A stretch of 64,000 nt of DNA from Pseudomonas turukhanskensis. GTDB lineage: Bacteria; Pseudomonadota; Gammaproteobacteria; Pseudomonadales; Pseudomonadaceae. Each line of letters begins with the position of its first letter. The first letter of the stretch is position 1. Shown here piece by piece: positions 27,053 to 36,766 of the stretch. The notes beneath the pieces are model-generated. The model was not told the origin of the DNA. It saw nothing but the letters and a program-made list of their open reading frames with translations, and ran no database searches. The position numbers and the translations under genes are program-made. The stretch is from assembly GCF_027922365.1 (NCBI RefSeq), contig NZ_BSFN01000001.1:447671-511670 (forward strand), in the 5' to 3' direction.

Positions 27053-27116
27053 GGCGAATATCCCGCAGGGATATCCGCCGTTATCACCCCCCAAATGCTC
27101 AGACGGATATTTGCCC
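27053..27116. repeat. GATATCCGCC-type inverted repeat
   Basis: GGCGAATATCC (27053-27063) and GGATATCCGCC (27069-27079) form a near-perfect hairpin between convergent genes; a third related arm lies at 27102-27116. The same element with a perfect 10-bp stem occurs at 37425-37452. It probably ends transcription in one or both directions. Confidence 0.6.
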
Positions 27117-27836
27117 TCCGGCTTTGTCTGGTTGACCCAACGGGTTCAACTGCCGATCAAACTCCGCCATTTTCGGGAAGCGCAACGGCTGAACATTCTC
27201 GATATTTACTAGGTGCTCGCGGTAGTCGGCGAGCATCGCGGTGCGGGCGTCATGGTCGATATAGGGCACGTGGTAGGCCGCAAACGGTGGCAGCACCCTA
27301 AGCCCGGCGTAGGCCAGCGTGCCGCGCTGCAAGTGGCGCAGCATCAGGTTCAATTCACCGTGGATGGCCGCCTCATCGGCAAACATATGGGGCTGCGCGC
27401 CGAGGGTGAAGCTGAGCATGGCTTTCTTGCCGGCCAGGCCGCCTTTGTCGTAGAACCGCAGGCCGCCGTAGCACACGCCGGACACCAGTACGCGGTCGAT
27501 CCAGCCTTTGAGAATGGCCGGTACCGAGCACCAGAAAATCGGGAAGTTGAAGATCACCAGATCGGCCGCCAGCAGTTTTTCCAGCTCGGCGCTGATATCG
27601 GCTGCCAGCGCGCCTTGGCCATGGGCGTGGCGTTGTTCCAGGGCATACACCAGGTAGTCCGGGTTGCTACGCGCGCCGAAGTCGGCGGCGCTGGCTACCG
27701 GGTTCCAGTTCATGGCGTACAGGTCGGACACCTGCACGGTATGCCCGGCCGCCTCGAAGGTGGTCACAGCCAGGTCTTTCATGGCGGTGCAGAACGAATG
27801 CGGCTCGGGGTGCGCGTGGATGATAAAAACGTTCAT
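27099..27836 (-). CDS. NAD(P)H:quinone oxidoreductase family flavoprotein
   Basis: A 245-residue flavodoxin-fold protein. The start MNVFIIHAHPEPHSFC is the FMN/FAD phosphate-binding segment of the NQO/KefF family, followed by FNFPIFWCSVPAILKGWIDRV, shown here only as the known family landmark around residues 96-116. Members reduce quinones or related electrophiles using NAD(P)H. It lies on the same strand as the upstream desaturase gene but behind its terminator, so it is probably a separate unit. Confidence 0.8.
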   Translation of the reverse strand: MNVFIIHAHPEPHSFCTAMKDLAVTTFEAAGHTVQVSDLYAMNWNPVASAADFGARSNPDYLVYALEQRHAHGQGALAADISAELEKLLAADLVIFNFPIFWCSVPAILKGWIDRVLVSGVCYGGLRFYDKGGLAGKKAMLSFTLGAQPHMFADEAAIHGELNLMLRHLQRGTLAYAGLRVLPPFAAYHVPYIDHDARTAMLADYREHLVNIENVQPLRFPKMAEFDRQLNPLGQPDKAGGQISV

Positions 27837-27857
27837 GGGTTGGCCTTGGCTAAGACG

Positions 27858-27881
27858 AAAAAAGCGGCGCCGAAGCGCCGC
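27858..27881 (-). terminator. Terminator of the desaturase gene
   Basis: GCGGCGC-CGAA-GCGCCGC is a perfect stem; on the minus strand it is followed by TTTTTT. It lies just after the stop at 27904. Confidence 0.88.
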
Positions 27882-27903
27882 TGAAGGTCAGGGCTAAAAT
27901 CGA

Positions 27904-28977
27904 TCAGGCAGTCTGGGTCTGCTGGGTGGCCGCCTTCTTCTCTTCAGTGCGGGTCCAACGGTTGGCGCGGGCAAAGGTGCCAAAGTCATTGAAGCGTACG
28001 CCGGCCTCACGCATCACCTTGTGGGCAAAGGGCACGGTCAGCTGGCGAATGTAAAAGGGCTCTTTCACCACAAAGTGGTGGATTGCATGGCTGCTGCCGA
28101 AGTTGAAGCAGAACGCTTGCAGCGGCCACAGCCACACCGGGTTGAGCACCTGGCATTGCTGGATCACGTTGCCCGGCTCAATGTCGCCGTAGTAGTGCAT
28201 GTTGGAGCTAACAAAGTGCAGGCAGAAGGTGCGCAGCACGTTGGGGCCGACCAGCACCACCACGGCAATATTCACCACGTGCATCACGTCCAGGGTGGTG
28301 GCCGACCATTCAATGGGCGAGCCCAGCAGGGTGGCGACGAAGGTGCTGAAATGGAAACCCAGGAACACATACCAGGTGCCCCAGTTCATCAGGCCCAGCG
28401 GCGAGTAAACCTTGAGGGTGCGGGTGACGATCATCCACTTGTGGCTCCAGGTCTTGGCGCGCAGAAAGCGGATGAAGGAGGACATCATGTTGTCGCCCAC
28501 CATCAGCAGGCGGGCGATGCCCCAGGGCTCACCGTTGGTGATGGCGCGCTCTTCCATATCGGTTTCGGTGCCGGACACCTTGTGGTGATTGAGGTGCAGG
28601 TGACGACGCACCCAGGGGTTGATGGTGCTGGGGCGGGCCAGCCATACCAGGGCCATCATCAGGTTGTGCGGCACGCGTTTTTTGCGGAAGTACATCGAGT
28701 GGATCAGGTCATGCTCCAGCTCGTGGGTCAGCGAGGCGAAGAATGCATTGAGCAGCAGGCACGCCCACCACGCCATGTAGCCTTCGATGTACAACGCGGC
28801 GCTGCCGATCATGCCGAGCAGGGCGAAGGCGAGAATGCCGGCGCCGAGGGCGTCCTGGTGGTTGAGGATGGGGTAACGCTGGCGCAGTTCGACGCCGTGG
28901 GCCATCACCACTTCGCGAATATGTGCAGCACGCTGTTGTGCATTCTGGCTCACGGGGCTTGCAGGAGAGTGGGACAT
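27904..28977 (-). CDS. Membrane fatty-acid desaturase family protein
   Basis: A 357-residue integral-membrane di-iron enzyme. Histidine boxes: HELEHDLIH, HLHLNHH and SSHAIHHF, with four or more hydrophobic segments between. The acyl or other substrate is not identifiable. It is unlike the desaturase at 2627 in motif details. It is divergent from an AraC regulator across 98 bp, which probably controls it, and is followed by its own terminator. Confidence 0.85.
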   Translation of the reverse strand: MSHSPASPVSQNAQQRAAHIREVVMAHGVELRQRYPILNHQDALGAGILAFALLGMIGSAALYIEGYMAWWACLLLNAFFASLTHELEHDLIHSMYFRKKRVPHNLMMALVWLARPSTINPWVRRHLHLNHHKVSGTETDMEERAITNGEPWGIARLLMVGDNMMSSFIRFLRAKTWSHKWMIVTRTLKVYSPLGLMNWGTWYVFLGFHFSTFVATLLGSPIEWSATTLDVMHVVNIAVVVLVGPNVLRTFCLHFVSSNMHYYGDIEPGNVIQQCQVLNPVWLWPLQAFCFNFGSSHAIHHFVVKEPFYIRQLTVPFAHKVMREAGVRFNDFGTFARANRWTRTEEKKAATQQTQTA

Positions 28978-29075
28978 GCTTACATCCTCTATTTAACGTG
29001 AGGCTACTGTGCCGGGCCGGATGCGCGCCGGCCTGACCTCGAACGCCAACCTGTTGACCGGATGCGCCAATCTGC

Positions 29076-30092
29076 ATGACTGCTGAACCCACTTCCCTCG
29101 CCAGCTGGACCCGCGCGCTGCGCAAGCAGCTGGACGCCCTGGGGCTGGACAGCGCCAGGCTGTGCCTGGAAGCGGGCCTGGACCCGGCGCTGATGGAACA
29201 CCCCAATGCCCGTTACCCGCTATCGGCCACCACCCGTTTGTGGCGCCTGGCGGTAGAGGCCAGCGGCGACCCGGCGCTGGGGCTGAAAACCTCCCAATAC
29301 GTCAGCCCCACCAGCTTTCATGCGCTGGGCTATGCACTGGTGGCCAGCAGCAGCTTGCGCGAGGTGTTCGAGCGCATCGTGCGTTATCACCAGGTGGTCA
29401 GCGATGCCCTGAGCCTGGAACTGAAAACCCTGCCCGACCGCTACGAGTTCTACCTGAACGTGCCGGTTGGCAGCCCGGCGCCGGCGCCGGAGGCAGTGGA
29501 TGCGTTTATCGCCATCTACGTGCGCACCTGCCGCAATCGTCTGGGCCGTGACTTCGCGCCGCTGGCCGTGTTTTTGCGTCGCCCAGCACCCGCCGACCCC
29601 AGCCCCTGGCACGACGCCTTGCGGGCTCCGGTGCATTTCGGCGCCGCGCAGGACCTGCTGCAGTTTCCCCGCGAGGCCTTCGACAGCACCCTGGAAGACG
29701 GCAACCAGGAACTGGCTGAGCACAACGAAACCGTGCTCAAACGCACCCTCGAACAACTGCACCCGATTACCTGGCGGCGCCGCGTGTGCACCTGCCTGGA
29801 AAGTCAGCTGCCCAATGGCGAACCCTCGGCCGAACGCATTGCCAGCAGCTTGCACCTGAGCCTGCGTAGCCTGCAGCGCCACCTCGCCGATGAAGGCTGC
29901 AGCTACGAAAACCTGCTCAGCGAAACCCGCCAGAACCTGGCCCTGCAACATATGCGCGACCTGCACTGTTCCATCAGCGAGATCGCCTACCTGCTGGGCT
30001 TTGCCGACAGCAGCAGCTTTAGCCGCGCGTTCAAGCGCTGGACCGGCATGGCGCCGAGCCAATACCGCGACAGTGTGCTGGCCAAGGGATAA
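29076..30092 (+). CDS. AraC-family transcriptional regulator
   Basis: A 338-residue regulator with a C-terminal double helix-turn-helix (segments SSLHLSLRSLQRHLADEG and ISEIAYLLGFADSSSFSRAF) and an N-terminal ligand domain of the OruR/ArgR-like 'arabinose-binding' type (PF12625-like). Its divergent position suggests that it controls the desaturase at 27904. The effector is unknown, perhaps a fatty acid. Confidence 0.87.
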   Translation: MTAEPTSLASWTRALRKQLDALGLDSARLCLEAGLDPALMEHPNARYPLSATTRLWRLAVEASGDPALGLKTSQYVSPTSFHALGYALVASSSLREVFERIVRYHQVVSDALSLELKTLPDRYEFYLNVPVGSPAPAPEAVDAFIAIYVRTCRNRLGRDFAPLAVFLRRPAPADPSPWHDALRAPVHFGAAQDLLQFPREAFDSTLEDGNQELAEHNETVLKRTLEQLHPITWRRRVCTCLESQLPNGEPSAERIASSLHLSLRSLQRHLADEGCSYENLLSETRQNLALQHMRDLHCSISEIAYLLGFADSSSFSRAFKRWTGMAPSQYRDSVLAKG

Positions 30093-30170
30093 GACGGTTA
30101 GGACTAAAGCGTACTGGCAGCGCGGCCGATGACATGCTCGAATACGCGACCGTTGCCGTTGCCATTACCG

Positions 30171-30233
30171 TTGTAGGAGAGGCTTCAGCCTCGATTTGCT
30201 GGAAACGGCCATCGAGGCTAAAGCCTCTCCTAC
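30171..30233. repeat. Dispersed hairpin element (TGTAGGAGAGGCTT type)
   Basis: TGTAGGAGAGGCTTCAGCCT and its near-complement AGGCTAAAGCCTCTCCTACA form a long stem around ATCGAGGC/GCCTCGAT. Such elements are common between Pseudomonas genes. Confidence 0.75.
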
Positions 30234-30284
30234 AGCGCATTGTGTGTACCCACGCCAAGCGCCATAAGAACAAGAGGTTTGCCC

Positions 30285-31850
30285 ATGCGTCCTGCCTACT
30301 CCCGTCGCCCCTGGGCCTGCCTGCTGCATGCCGTTGGCCTGAGCGTGCTGATGGTGGTGTATCAGCAGATGCAATTGCCGCTGTACCTCAGCATTCCGGC
30401 TTACCTGCTCTTGGCGCTGTGGCCATGGCTGGGCCCCTGGAAGCTGCCGGATGAGCCGCCCAGCGCCAGCCAGCAGCCACCGGCCTTCAACGAACTCAGC
30501 CAGAACCTCTCGCGCAGCACGTGCCATAACGCCTTGGCCGCCGCGCAAGTGGCCTTTGGGGTGCAGCGCATGGCGGACAAGCTGCAGTCGCAACTGCAAG
30601 CCGTCGAGCAGGTCAGCGTTGGCGCCCAGGCCATGACCACCACCGAAGAAGCCAGCGCCCAGCGCGCCGAACAAACCCTCAACGCCGCCCATGCCGTGCG
30701 CGAGCGCAGCGACGAAGGTCAGCAGGCCCTGCAGCAGGCCATCGAGCGCATGCAGCAGTTGAGTGTGCAGGCCGCCGACAGCCGCGAGCTGATGGATGGC
30801 CTGAGCAGCCGCACCGAACAGATTCAGCAAGTCACCCAGGTGATTCAGTCCATCGCCAGCCAGACCAATCTGCTGGCCCTCAATGCGGCCATCGAAGCCG
30901 CCCGTGCCGGCGATCAGGGCCGTGGCTTTGCCGTGGTGGCGGACGAAGTGCGCAAGCTTGCCGGCCGCACCGCCGAGGCCACCGAAGAAGTGGCGCAGAT
31001 CGTCACCGATATCCGCGAGCAGAGCAGCGCGGTGGTCAGCCATATTCAGCAGCAGGCGAGCGAACTGGACCAGGCGGCCGCGCAGGTCGAAGCCAGCGGC
31101 GGCCATTTGCTCGGCATCACGGAACTGGCCAGCGACGTGGAAAGCCAGGTGGCCTTTATCACCCGCGGCACCGAGAGCAACCATCAGCAACTGTCATCGC
31201 TGTTTGTGGCTCTGGAACAACTGCGCAGCGATGTACACGGCAGCGAAGCGCAAACCCGCGAATTGGCGCAGGCAGCGCAGCGTCTGGTGGGGCAGGCCGA
31301 AAGCGTCAGCGAGCAGTTGGCCGAAGTGGGGCTGGATGACTACCACCAGCGTATCTACGACCTGGCCCGTGAAGGGGCAGCGGCTATTGGCGCGCAGTTC
31401 GAGGCGGATATTCAGGCCGGACGCGTAAGCGTCGGCGACCTGTTCGACCGTCAGTATCAACCCATCGCCAACAGCTACCCGGCCAAATACCGCACCCGTT
31501 TCGATGCATATGCCGATCAGGTTTTACCGACGATTCAGGAACCGCTTCTAGCGCGTCACGAAGGCCTGGTGTTTGCCATCGCCAGCACCCCGGAAGGGTA
31601 CGTGCCCACCCACAACCGCGCCTTCAGCCATGGGCAAACGGGCGACCGCGCGGTGGACACCGTGAAGAGCCGCAGCAAACGCCTGTTCAACGACCCCACC
31701 GGCATCCGTTGCGGCAGCCACCAGCAGGCGCTGCTGTTGCAGACCTACAGCCGCGATACGGGTGAGTTGATGCATGACCTGTCGGTGCCGATTACGGTGC
31801 AGGGCAGGCATTGGGGTGGGTTGCGGTTGGGGTATCGGCCGCAGGTGTGA
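30285..31850 (+). CDS. Methyl-accepting chemotaxis protein with a C-terminal sensor-like domain
   Basis: A 521-residue receptor. Two hydrophobic segments near residues 10-45 form a short membrane hairpin with almost no periplasmic loop. The signalling domain follows, with the conserved tip [18 protein letters not shown]. Unusually, about 160 residues come after it (from [16 protein letters not shown] to the end), with YVPTHN, HDLSVPI and HWGGLRLGY motifs, resembling a Cache-like sensor placed on the cytoplasmic side. It therefore probably senses an internal or redox signal. ATG 30285 follows AGAGG. Confidence 0.85.
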   Translation: MRPAYSRRPWACLLHAVGLSVLMVVYQQMQLPLYLSIPAYLLLALWPWLGPWKLPDEPPSASQQPPAFNELSQNLSRSTCHNALAAAQVAFGVQRMADKLQSQLQAVEQVSVGAQAMTTTEEASAQRAEQTLNAAHAVRERSDEGQQALQQAIERMQQLSVQAADSRELMDGLSSRTEQIQQVTQVIQSIASQTNLLALNAAIEAARAGDQGRGFAVVADEVRKLAGRTAEATEEVAQIVTDIREQSSAVVSHIQQQASELDQAAAQVEASGGHLLGITELASDVESQVAFITRGTESNHQQLSSLFVALEQLRSDVHGSEAQTRELAQAAQRLVGQAESVSEQLAEVGLDDYHQRIYDLAREGAAAIGAQFEADIQAGRVSVGDLFDRQYQPIANSYPAKYRTRFDAYADQVLPTIQEPLLARHEGLVFAIASTPEGYVPTHNRAFSHGQTGDRAVDTVKSRSKRLFNDPTGIRCGSHQQALLLQTYSRDTGELMHDLSVPITVQGRHWGGLRLGYRPQV

Positions 31851-31878
31851 CGGCGCCGGCGATTCAGGCGAGACCGCT

Positions 31879-31968
31879 GGTGCGCGGAGCACACCCTACG
31901 TTACCTCGATAGCAGGTGCAGCTTCGCGAGACACCAATCCGCTCTCGTAGGCTGTGCTTCGCGCACCA
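31879..31968. repeat. Inverted repeat, GGTGCGCGGAGCACACCCTAC family
   Basis: The left arm 31879-31900 and the right arm 31947-31968 match the element at 5700-5758, here with a longer loop. It lies between the convergent chemoreceptor and Crp-type genes. Confidence 0.7.
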
Positions 31969-31992
31969 GGCGATTTGCGCACAAACGCTACC

Positions 31993-32679
31993 TCAGTGCC
32001 GGGCCACTTCGCGCAACCGCTGCAAATCCACAATCTCGATCTCCCCATAGGTCAGGTGCACGATACCCTGGGCTTGCAGGTCGTTGAGGATCTGGTTGGT
32101 GGTCTGCCGGGAAATGGCCAGCATCAGCGCCAACTGCTCCTGAGCCAGGTGCAGCACCCGACGCGGGTCGCCCTCGCCATAGTTATCGGCAATCATCAGC
32201 AGCCGTTGCGCCAGGCGCGGTGCGGCGGGCAGCAGGCTGATCTGCTCCAGGGCGATAAACGCCAAACGCAGCTTCTGGCTCATTAGCAGGGCAAAGTCGC
32301 GCCAATACGCCGGCTCGCGCTGCAACAACGCGGTGAGCGCCGGTTGCGGCACATGCAGCAGCACGGTCGGGCCTTCGGCAAAGGCATCGTGGGTACGCGG
32401 CTGGCCATCGAACAGGGAAATTTCGCCGAACCAGTAGGGCGGCTCTACCAAGGTCAGCAGCGCCTCTTTGCCGTTCACGCTTACCGCACCAACGCGCATC
32501 GCCCCTTCCACCACGGCGTAGAGGCCGCACGGTTGGTCGCCACGATTGAACAGCCGCTCCCCGCCTTGCAGACGGCGCAACGCGGCACTGCGCAACAGCT
32601 CGTCTTGCAACGCCGGCGGCAGGTGGCTGAACCACTGGCCGGTGCGCAGCAAAAGTAAGTACGGCAAAGAGTGATCCAT
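31993..32679 (-). CDS. Crp/Fnr-family transcriptional regulator
   Basis: A protein of about 228 residues with an N-terminal cyclic-nucleotide-binding-like domain (GGERLFNRGDQPCGLYAVVE, WFGEISLFDG) and a C-terminal Crp winged helix (LAQEQLALMLAISRQTTNQI). No cysteine cluster of the Fnr iron-sulphur type is evident. I start at ATG 32679; the frame is open to 32772 but the upstream codons look non-coding. It is divergent from the Mpo1-like gene. Confidence 0.85.
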   Translation of the reverse strand: MDHSLPYLLLLRTGQWFSHLPPALQDELLRSAALRRLQGGERLFNRGDQPCGLYAVVEGAMRVGAVSVNGKEALLTLVEPPYWFGEISLFDGQPRTHDAFAEGPTVLLHVPQPALTALLQREPAYWRDFALLMSQKLRLAFIALEQISLLPAAPRLAQRLLMIADNYGEGDPRRVLHLAQEQLALMLAISRQTTNQILNDLQAQGIVHLTYGEIEIVDLQRLREVARH

Positions 32680-32788
32680 GGCTGTTTCCGGGACGCTGGA
32701 AGGTTTGTCAGCTACCTGACAGAGTTGCAGCTTACCCAACCTGCATGATTCATCCAGCCCGAATAGAGGCAACCTCCGAGGACATAAG

Positions 32789-33313
32789 ATGAAAACCCTG
32801 ACAGACCACCTTGCTCAGTACGCCACGTACCACCGTGACCGGCGCAATATTTTCACCCACTTCATTGGCGTGCCGATGATTGCCTTTGCCGTTACCGCGT
32901 TGCTCTCGCGGCCCGGTTTCAGCGCGCTAGGCCTGTGGCTCTCGCCTGCCACGTTGTGCGCGTTGGCCTCGGCGGTGTTTTACCTGCGCCTGGAACTGCG
33001 CCTTGGGCTGCTCATGAGCGCGTTGCTTGGCTTGAGTCTGTGGGGCGGCGCGAACCTGGCGGCGCAGAGCACCCTGGTTTGGCTCAGCGGTGGGGTTGGC
33101 TTGTTTGTGGTGGGCTGGATCATTCAGTTTATCGGCCATTACTACGAAGGCCGTAAGCCGGCGTTTGTCGATGACCTCTCCGGTCTGATCGTCGGCCCGC
33201 TGTTTGTGGTGGCCGAGTTGCTGTTCCTGGTCGGTGTACGAGATGACCTGCGCGAGGCCATCGAAGAACGCGCAGGCCCGACGCACATTCGCGGTAAGAA
33301 CGCGCTGGTCTGA
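32789..33313 (+). CDS. Mpo1-like (DUF962) membrane protein
   Basis: A 174-residue polytopic membrane protein with the DUF962 / yeast Mpo1 signature: N-terminal YHRDRRNIFTHFIGVP and central QFIGHYYEGRKPA. Yeast Mpo1 is an iron-dependent dioxygenase that shortens 2-hydroxy fatty acids; the bacterial role is not established. GAGGACATAAG precedes the ATG. It is divergent from the Crp-type regulator (109 bp). Confidence 0.85.
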   Translation: MKTLTDHLAQYATYHRDRRNIFTHFIGVPMIAFAVTALLSRPGFSALGLWLSPATLCALASAVFYLRLELRLGLLMSALLGLSLWGGANLAAQSTLVWLSGGVGLFVVGWIIQFIGHYYEGRKPAFVDDLSGLIVGPLFVVAELLFLVGVRDDLREAIEERAGPTHIRGKNALV

Positions 33314-33334
33314 GCTCCAGTTACCGATAAGGCG

Positions 33335-33373
33335 AAAAAAGGCCCCGTATCTTTCGATAAGGGGCGTTTTTTA
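33335..33373. terminator. Bidirectional terminator
   Basis: GCCCC-G-TATC-TTTC-GATA-A-GGGGC has T runs on the plus side and A runs on the other, so it can end both the Mpo1-like gene and the large minus-strand gene at 33434. Confidence 0.8.
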
Positions 33374-33433
33374 TTGGCTTAGCCTTGATCGGGTTTTCAC
33401 TTCGCGCGATTTGAGTGCACCTTTTACTGAGTA

Positions 33434-36400
33434 CTAATAACTCAGACCCACAAAGCTGGACGTCAAGCTATTTACCGTCACTGTGCTCAACGCAATGTTG
33501 GTTTCAGTGACGGTAAGTGCGTTGAATGCCGTACTTAATGAGCTGTTGGTTAACGTCATAAGCCCTGGATTTTCAAGTTCCAAAGGCGCTTCTTCCTGTA
33601 ACTCATCCAGGAACCGATAGAGTTCGTCTTGGCCTTCCTGCCCAGGTTTGAACAACGCCCTGAAATCTTGCGCGAATTCCTGGAAGTTTTCCGGCGGGTC
33701 CATGTCCCCTAGTGACCAATCGCGAAAAATATCTCTTGGCGCAAGATCCCAATCGTCCAGTTGGTCGGGCGGTGCGTTGGCCGAGTTGAGACCATAGCCC
33801 TCAAGAATATCGTTATAATTCGACCTAAACATTTCCTCGAAACGTGTGCGCATCAACATTCTTTGCAGAAGCAGCTCGGCCTGATTGGACTGCAGAATTT
33901 CGAACTTCATATTGATTAACGCGTTAGAAAGAGCGCCGATGGCACCGACGTTGCCCGAGTTGTATAGCGATATACCGGATAGGGTGGGGCTGGCTACATA
34001 GAAGTGCTGCCCCAGAGCGGGTTGGCCGGCGATGTCGTAAGACGGTCCGGACCCGGACTGTGTCCAGTTGTTAAAGTCGAGCCCATCTTCGCCATTGTCG
34101 TTTAGCGGGAACACCTGTCGCTCAATATTGGAAATTGTGTGTTTCGTGCCAACATTAATTTTTATCAGGTTATACAGATAGGAGTAGTAAGCAGTGTTGA
34201 TATCGTTGGTTAGAGCCGCAACCAAGACGGCAGCACTTCCCTGTTGGCCAAGATAGCGCCACTTGTCATTGGACGTTTGATTGGTTGGGAAATAGACTGC
34301 GCTGTTGTTAGCCATTCCCTTGAAGTTAGCTTGAAAGAATTCCAGCTTCTTAGAGACAGGGTTGTTATAGCGGAAAATATCGCCATAGTTAGCGGCAGCC
34401 CCCCACTCCGGAAAGTGGTTGCTAATTCGCTCTACTATTTTTGCCACCTGAGCCTTGCTGCCCAGACTGGTTACGTATGTCCAGTTATCGTTCGACGTTT
34501 TGTTGATGGGCAGCCAACGTGCGGTGCCGGCAGGATTACCGTCGAATTTGGATATAAATACATCTACGCTGTTGTTGTAAGGGTTTTCATAGACTTGCAC
34601 TGAGCCTTTTTTATTGCTTGGGTTATCCCAGAAGGCTGTTTTTATTTGAGATAGTTTTCTGACTTCATCATAGATATCAGGTGCGTGTTGGCTGTAGGCT
34701 TCCAACAACGATGTGCCCGAGCGCAAGGCCGTAATAAAACTCTGCATGCGGGTGGGGAGTTGGTTGTATAGGCTGCTATTGCTGTAAATCTGGTTAAAAA
34801 ACTGCGTGGCTTTTTCCTGCGAGGTGTATGCGTCTTCCAGACGGCTACTGTGCCGGTCTTCAGTAGGTAGTGAGGTGCCTTTATTAACGGTTTTTATTCT
34901 ATCCAACAATGGCAATTCTTCGGTAAAGCCGTACATTAATGCGAAGAAGTTCTGCGCAAGTTGTTGTGCTGTTTTATAGTTTTGCGGTTCGATCATTTCA
35001 CTCCGCATGCCACCGATACTGATTGACCATTTTCCCCTTGAGGCCTCTTTTCCTTTCAAATAATCGTAGGGGTAGGTGTCAAGCTCTCTACCTTCACCCC
35101 AGGCGTTGGAATAGTCGTTAGGCCCCATCATGGTTAGGCTGTACAGGTGATCAATGCCTGATCGGCGTAGTCGATTGTCGCCCGTCCACTGCCAATTCTG
35201 AAATGCTGGCGTGAAGGTGTTGACGCGTCCTCCGCAGACCATGCTGAGGATGCCGTCATTAGCCTGCCGCGGCGCCGTCAGGCATTGGCCGGAAAAGGCG
35301 TTCTTCAGTTGGATGGTTTTGTCTTCATTTTTAATAACAAACCAATCTAGTGAGCGGCCTCCTGAGCCGCAGTCTCTTGTTTTTACGGTGTGTTGCAGAT
35401 CTATCTTGCCTTCCAGTACACGAGATTCTGCAGGCGCCAAACAGGATTTTTTGGCTTGGTTAATAACACGGCTTATCTGAGTGATGGTGTTAGGTTGCGG
35501 ATAGGCGAAGATCTGGTTGACTAACTTGGTCGTCAATTCTTTTGGGTTTTGGCTGGCGGATAGGTACGAACGCATCAACCTGTTGAACTTGAAACCCACA
35601 ACCTTGGATTGAGTATCAGCCAGGGTTTCTCTGTTGACGCGTTTAATGAGTGTTTGATCAATACCTTTCGCCAGATCGTTTAAAAAGGTTTTGGGTAGTG
35701 GTTGCGGAACAAATTTGTAATATCTTGTTGTTTTTGACGTGTTTACCGATGGTGAGGTATTGGCGTTGTTCCACGTGTCAGTAAAGTCTTCCTCGACTTG
35801 ACTGAAGTCGTAATCGCTGCTGTCAGCAGGACGAATAAATGAGTACACAGACTGGGCGTCCCGAAGCCTCATTGTGTCGCTATAAGAATTGGTAAAGCCC
35901 CATTTTCCGGAGGTGCTGGGCGCATAGGCCTTGGTCCAGTAGTTGATGTGGATCGACTTCATTATCGTGGGGTTCATTTGAAAATATAAACGTGCGATAT
36001 GTTGCAGGTTTGCGTTGTATTGACTAACCAAAAAGTCGTCAACTTTTTGAACAAATGCATCTAGTACAAACCCCACCATGAAGTCGCGATCGGTTTCACT
36101 GGTCAGGTCATTCGGGAGGTCGGTAGCAATGTCCAATGGGATGGTTGTTTTCACCTGTTTGAAGTACTCGACAAAGCTTGGCGTGTCTTCCTTATGCCAT
36201 TTTGCCAATCGAGCAGCTAACAGCTGGTATTGATAGGCTAGCGGTTTGTTCAACTGTTCAATGAGTTGCAGATTTTTTTTGTTCCAGTCTTCCCACTCCT
36301 GTTGGTAAGTGGCAAAGATCGTTTTGTTGGCTGCGTACGTATTCAAATGTTGTTGAGCGATAGAGCCTTGGTCGGTCGGACTATAGCCATCACTGACCGA

Positions 36401-36550
36401 ACAACCCCCCGAACCGTTGTCGTACTGTCCCTCAGGACAATTAACCGACGCTAATAAATCTCCGGAAGAAAACGGGAGAAGCGAGAGGGCACATAGTCCA
36501 AACCAACCATTAGTTCCATTTTTGTGTTTTACACGATTTGACGTTTTCAT
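33434..36550 (-). CDS. Large secreted protein of unknown function with two C-terminal repeats
   Basis: A 1038-residue protein not recognised as a known family. The start MKTSNRVKHKNG plus a hydrophobic stretch is a signal peptide; GGAAGGAA precedes ATG 36550 (the frame is open to 36748). Residues about 370-475 carry Q-x-W and GQCL-type segments that might be a ricin-like beta-trefoil (weak). Residues 649-700 and 723-773 are two copies of a ~52-residue repeat: G-x5-Y-NP at the start, then a [KN]-x-TSND-x-W-x-Y core. The C-terminal 40 residues are Ser/Thr/Asn-rich. No protease zinc motif is seen. Base composition is clearly more AT-rich than the neighbours, which suggests acquisition by transfer. 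Confidence 0.7.
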   Translation of the reverse strand: MKTSNRVKHKNGTNGWFGLCALSLLPFSSGDLLASVNCPEGQYDNGSGGCSVSDGYSPTDQGSIAQQHLNTYAANKTIFATYQQEWEDWNKKNLQLIEQLNKPLAYQYQLLAARLAKWHKEDTPSFVEYFKQVKTTIPLDIATDLPNDLTSETDRDFMVGFVLDAFVQKVDDFLVSQYNANLQHIARLYFQMNPTIMKSIHINYWTKAYAPSTSGKWGFTNSYSDTMRLRDAQSVYSFIRPADSSDYDFSQVEEDFTDTWNNANTSPSVNTSKTTRYYKFVPQPLPKTFLNDLAKGIDQTLIKRVNRETLADTQSKVVGFKFNRLMRSYLSASQNPKELTTKLVNQIFAYPQPNTITQISRVINQAKKSCLAPAESRVLEGKIDLQHTVKTRDCGSGGRSLDWFVIKNEDKTIQLKNAFSGQCLTAPRQANDGILSMVCGGRVNTFTPAFQNWQWTGDNRLRRSGIDHLYSLTMMGPNDYSNAWGEGRELDTYPYDYLKGKEASRGKWSISIGGMRSEMIEPQNYKTAQQLAQNFFALMYGFTEELPLLDRIKTVNKGTSLPTEDRHSSRLEDAYTSQEKATQFFNQIYSNSSLYNQLPTRMQSFITALRSGTSLLEAYSQHAPDIYDEVRKLSQIKTAFWDNPSNKKGSVQVYENPYNNSVDVFISKFDGNPAGTARWLPINKTSNDNWTYVTSLGSKAQVAKIVERISNHFPEWGAAANYGDIFRYNNPVSKKLEFFQANFKGMANNSAVYFPTNQTSNDKWRYLGQQGSAAVLVAALTNDINTAYYSYLYNLIKINVGTKHTISNIERQVFPLNDNGEDGLDFNNWTQSGSGPSYDIAGQPALGQHFYVASPTLSGISLYNSGNVGAIGALSNALINMKFEILQSNQAELLLQRMLMRTRFEEMFRSNYNDILEGYGLNSANAPPDQLDDWDLAPRDIFRDWSLGDMDPPENFQEFAQDFRALFKPGQEGQDELYRFLDELQEEAPLELENPGLMTLTNSSLSTAFNALTVTETNIALSTVTVNSLTSSFVGLSY

Positions 36551-36766
36551 CTCTAAATTCCTTCCCACTAGATGTCGGCGCATACGGAAAAAATCGCAGA
36601 GTGCAGACAAATTAGGGAGGTGTTCACTTGTTAATTCCAGAGGTCTTGTCCTCAAGATTAGGTCGAAAACTCCTATATATATGTTGGAAACATGTGCGTG
36701 ACGCACTAGCGCTGTCGCTGTGTAATAAATCTCGCGCTTGCCGTTCATTGAGCGGAAAAAACTACT

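Noticed and set aside
34244..34603. 119-codon plus-strand frame inside the large secreted-protein gene
   Set aside because: Antisense shadow with no ribosome-binding site or motif.
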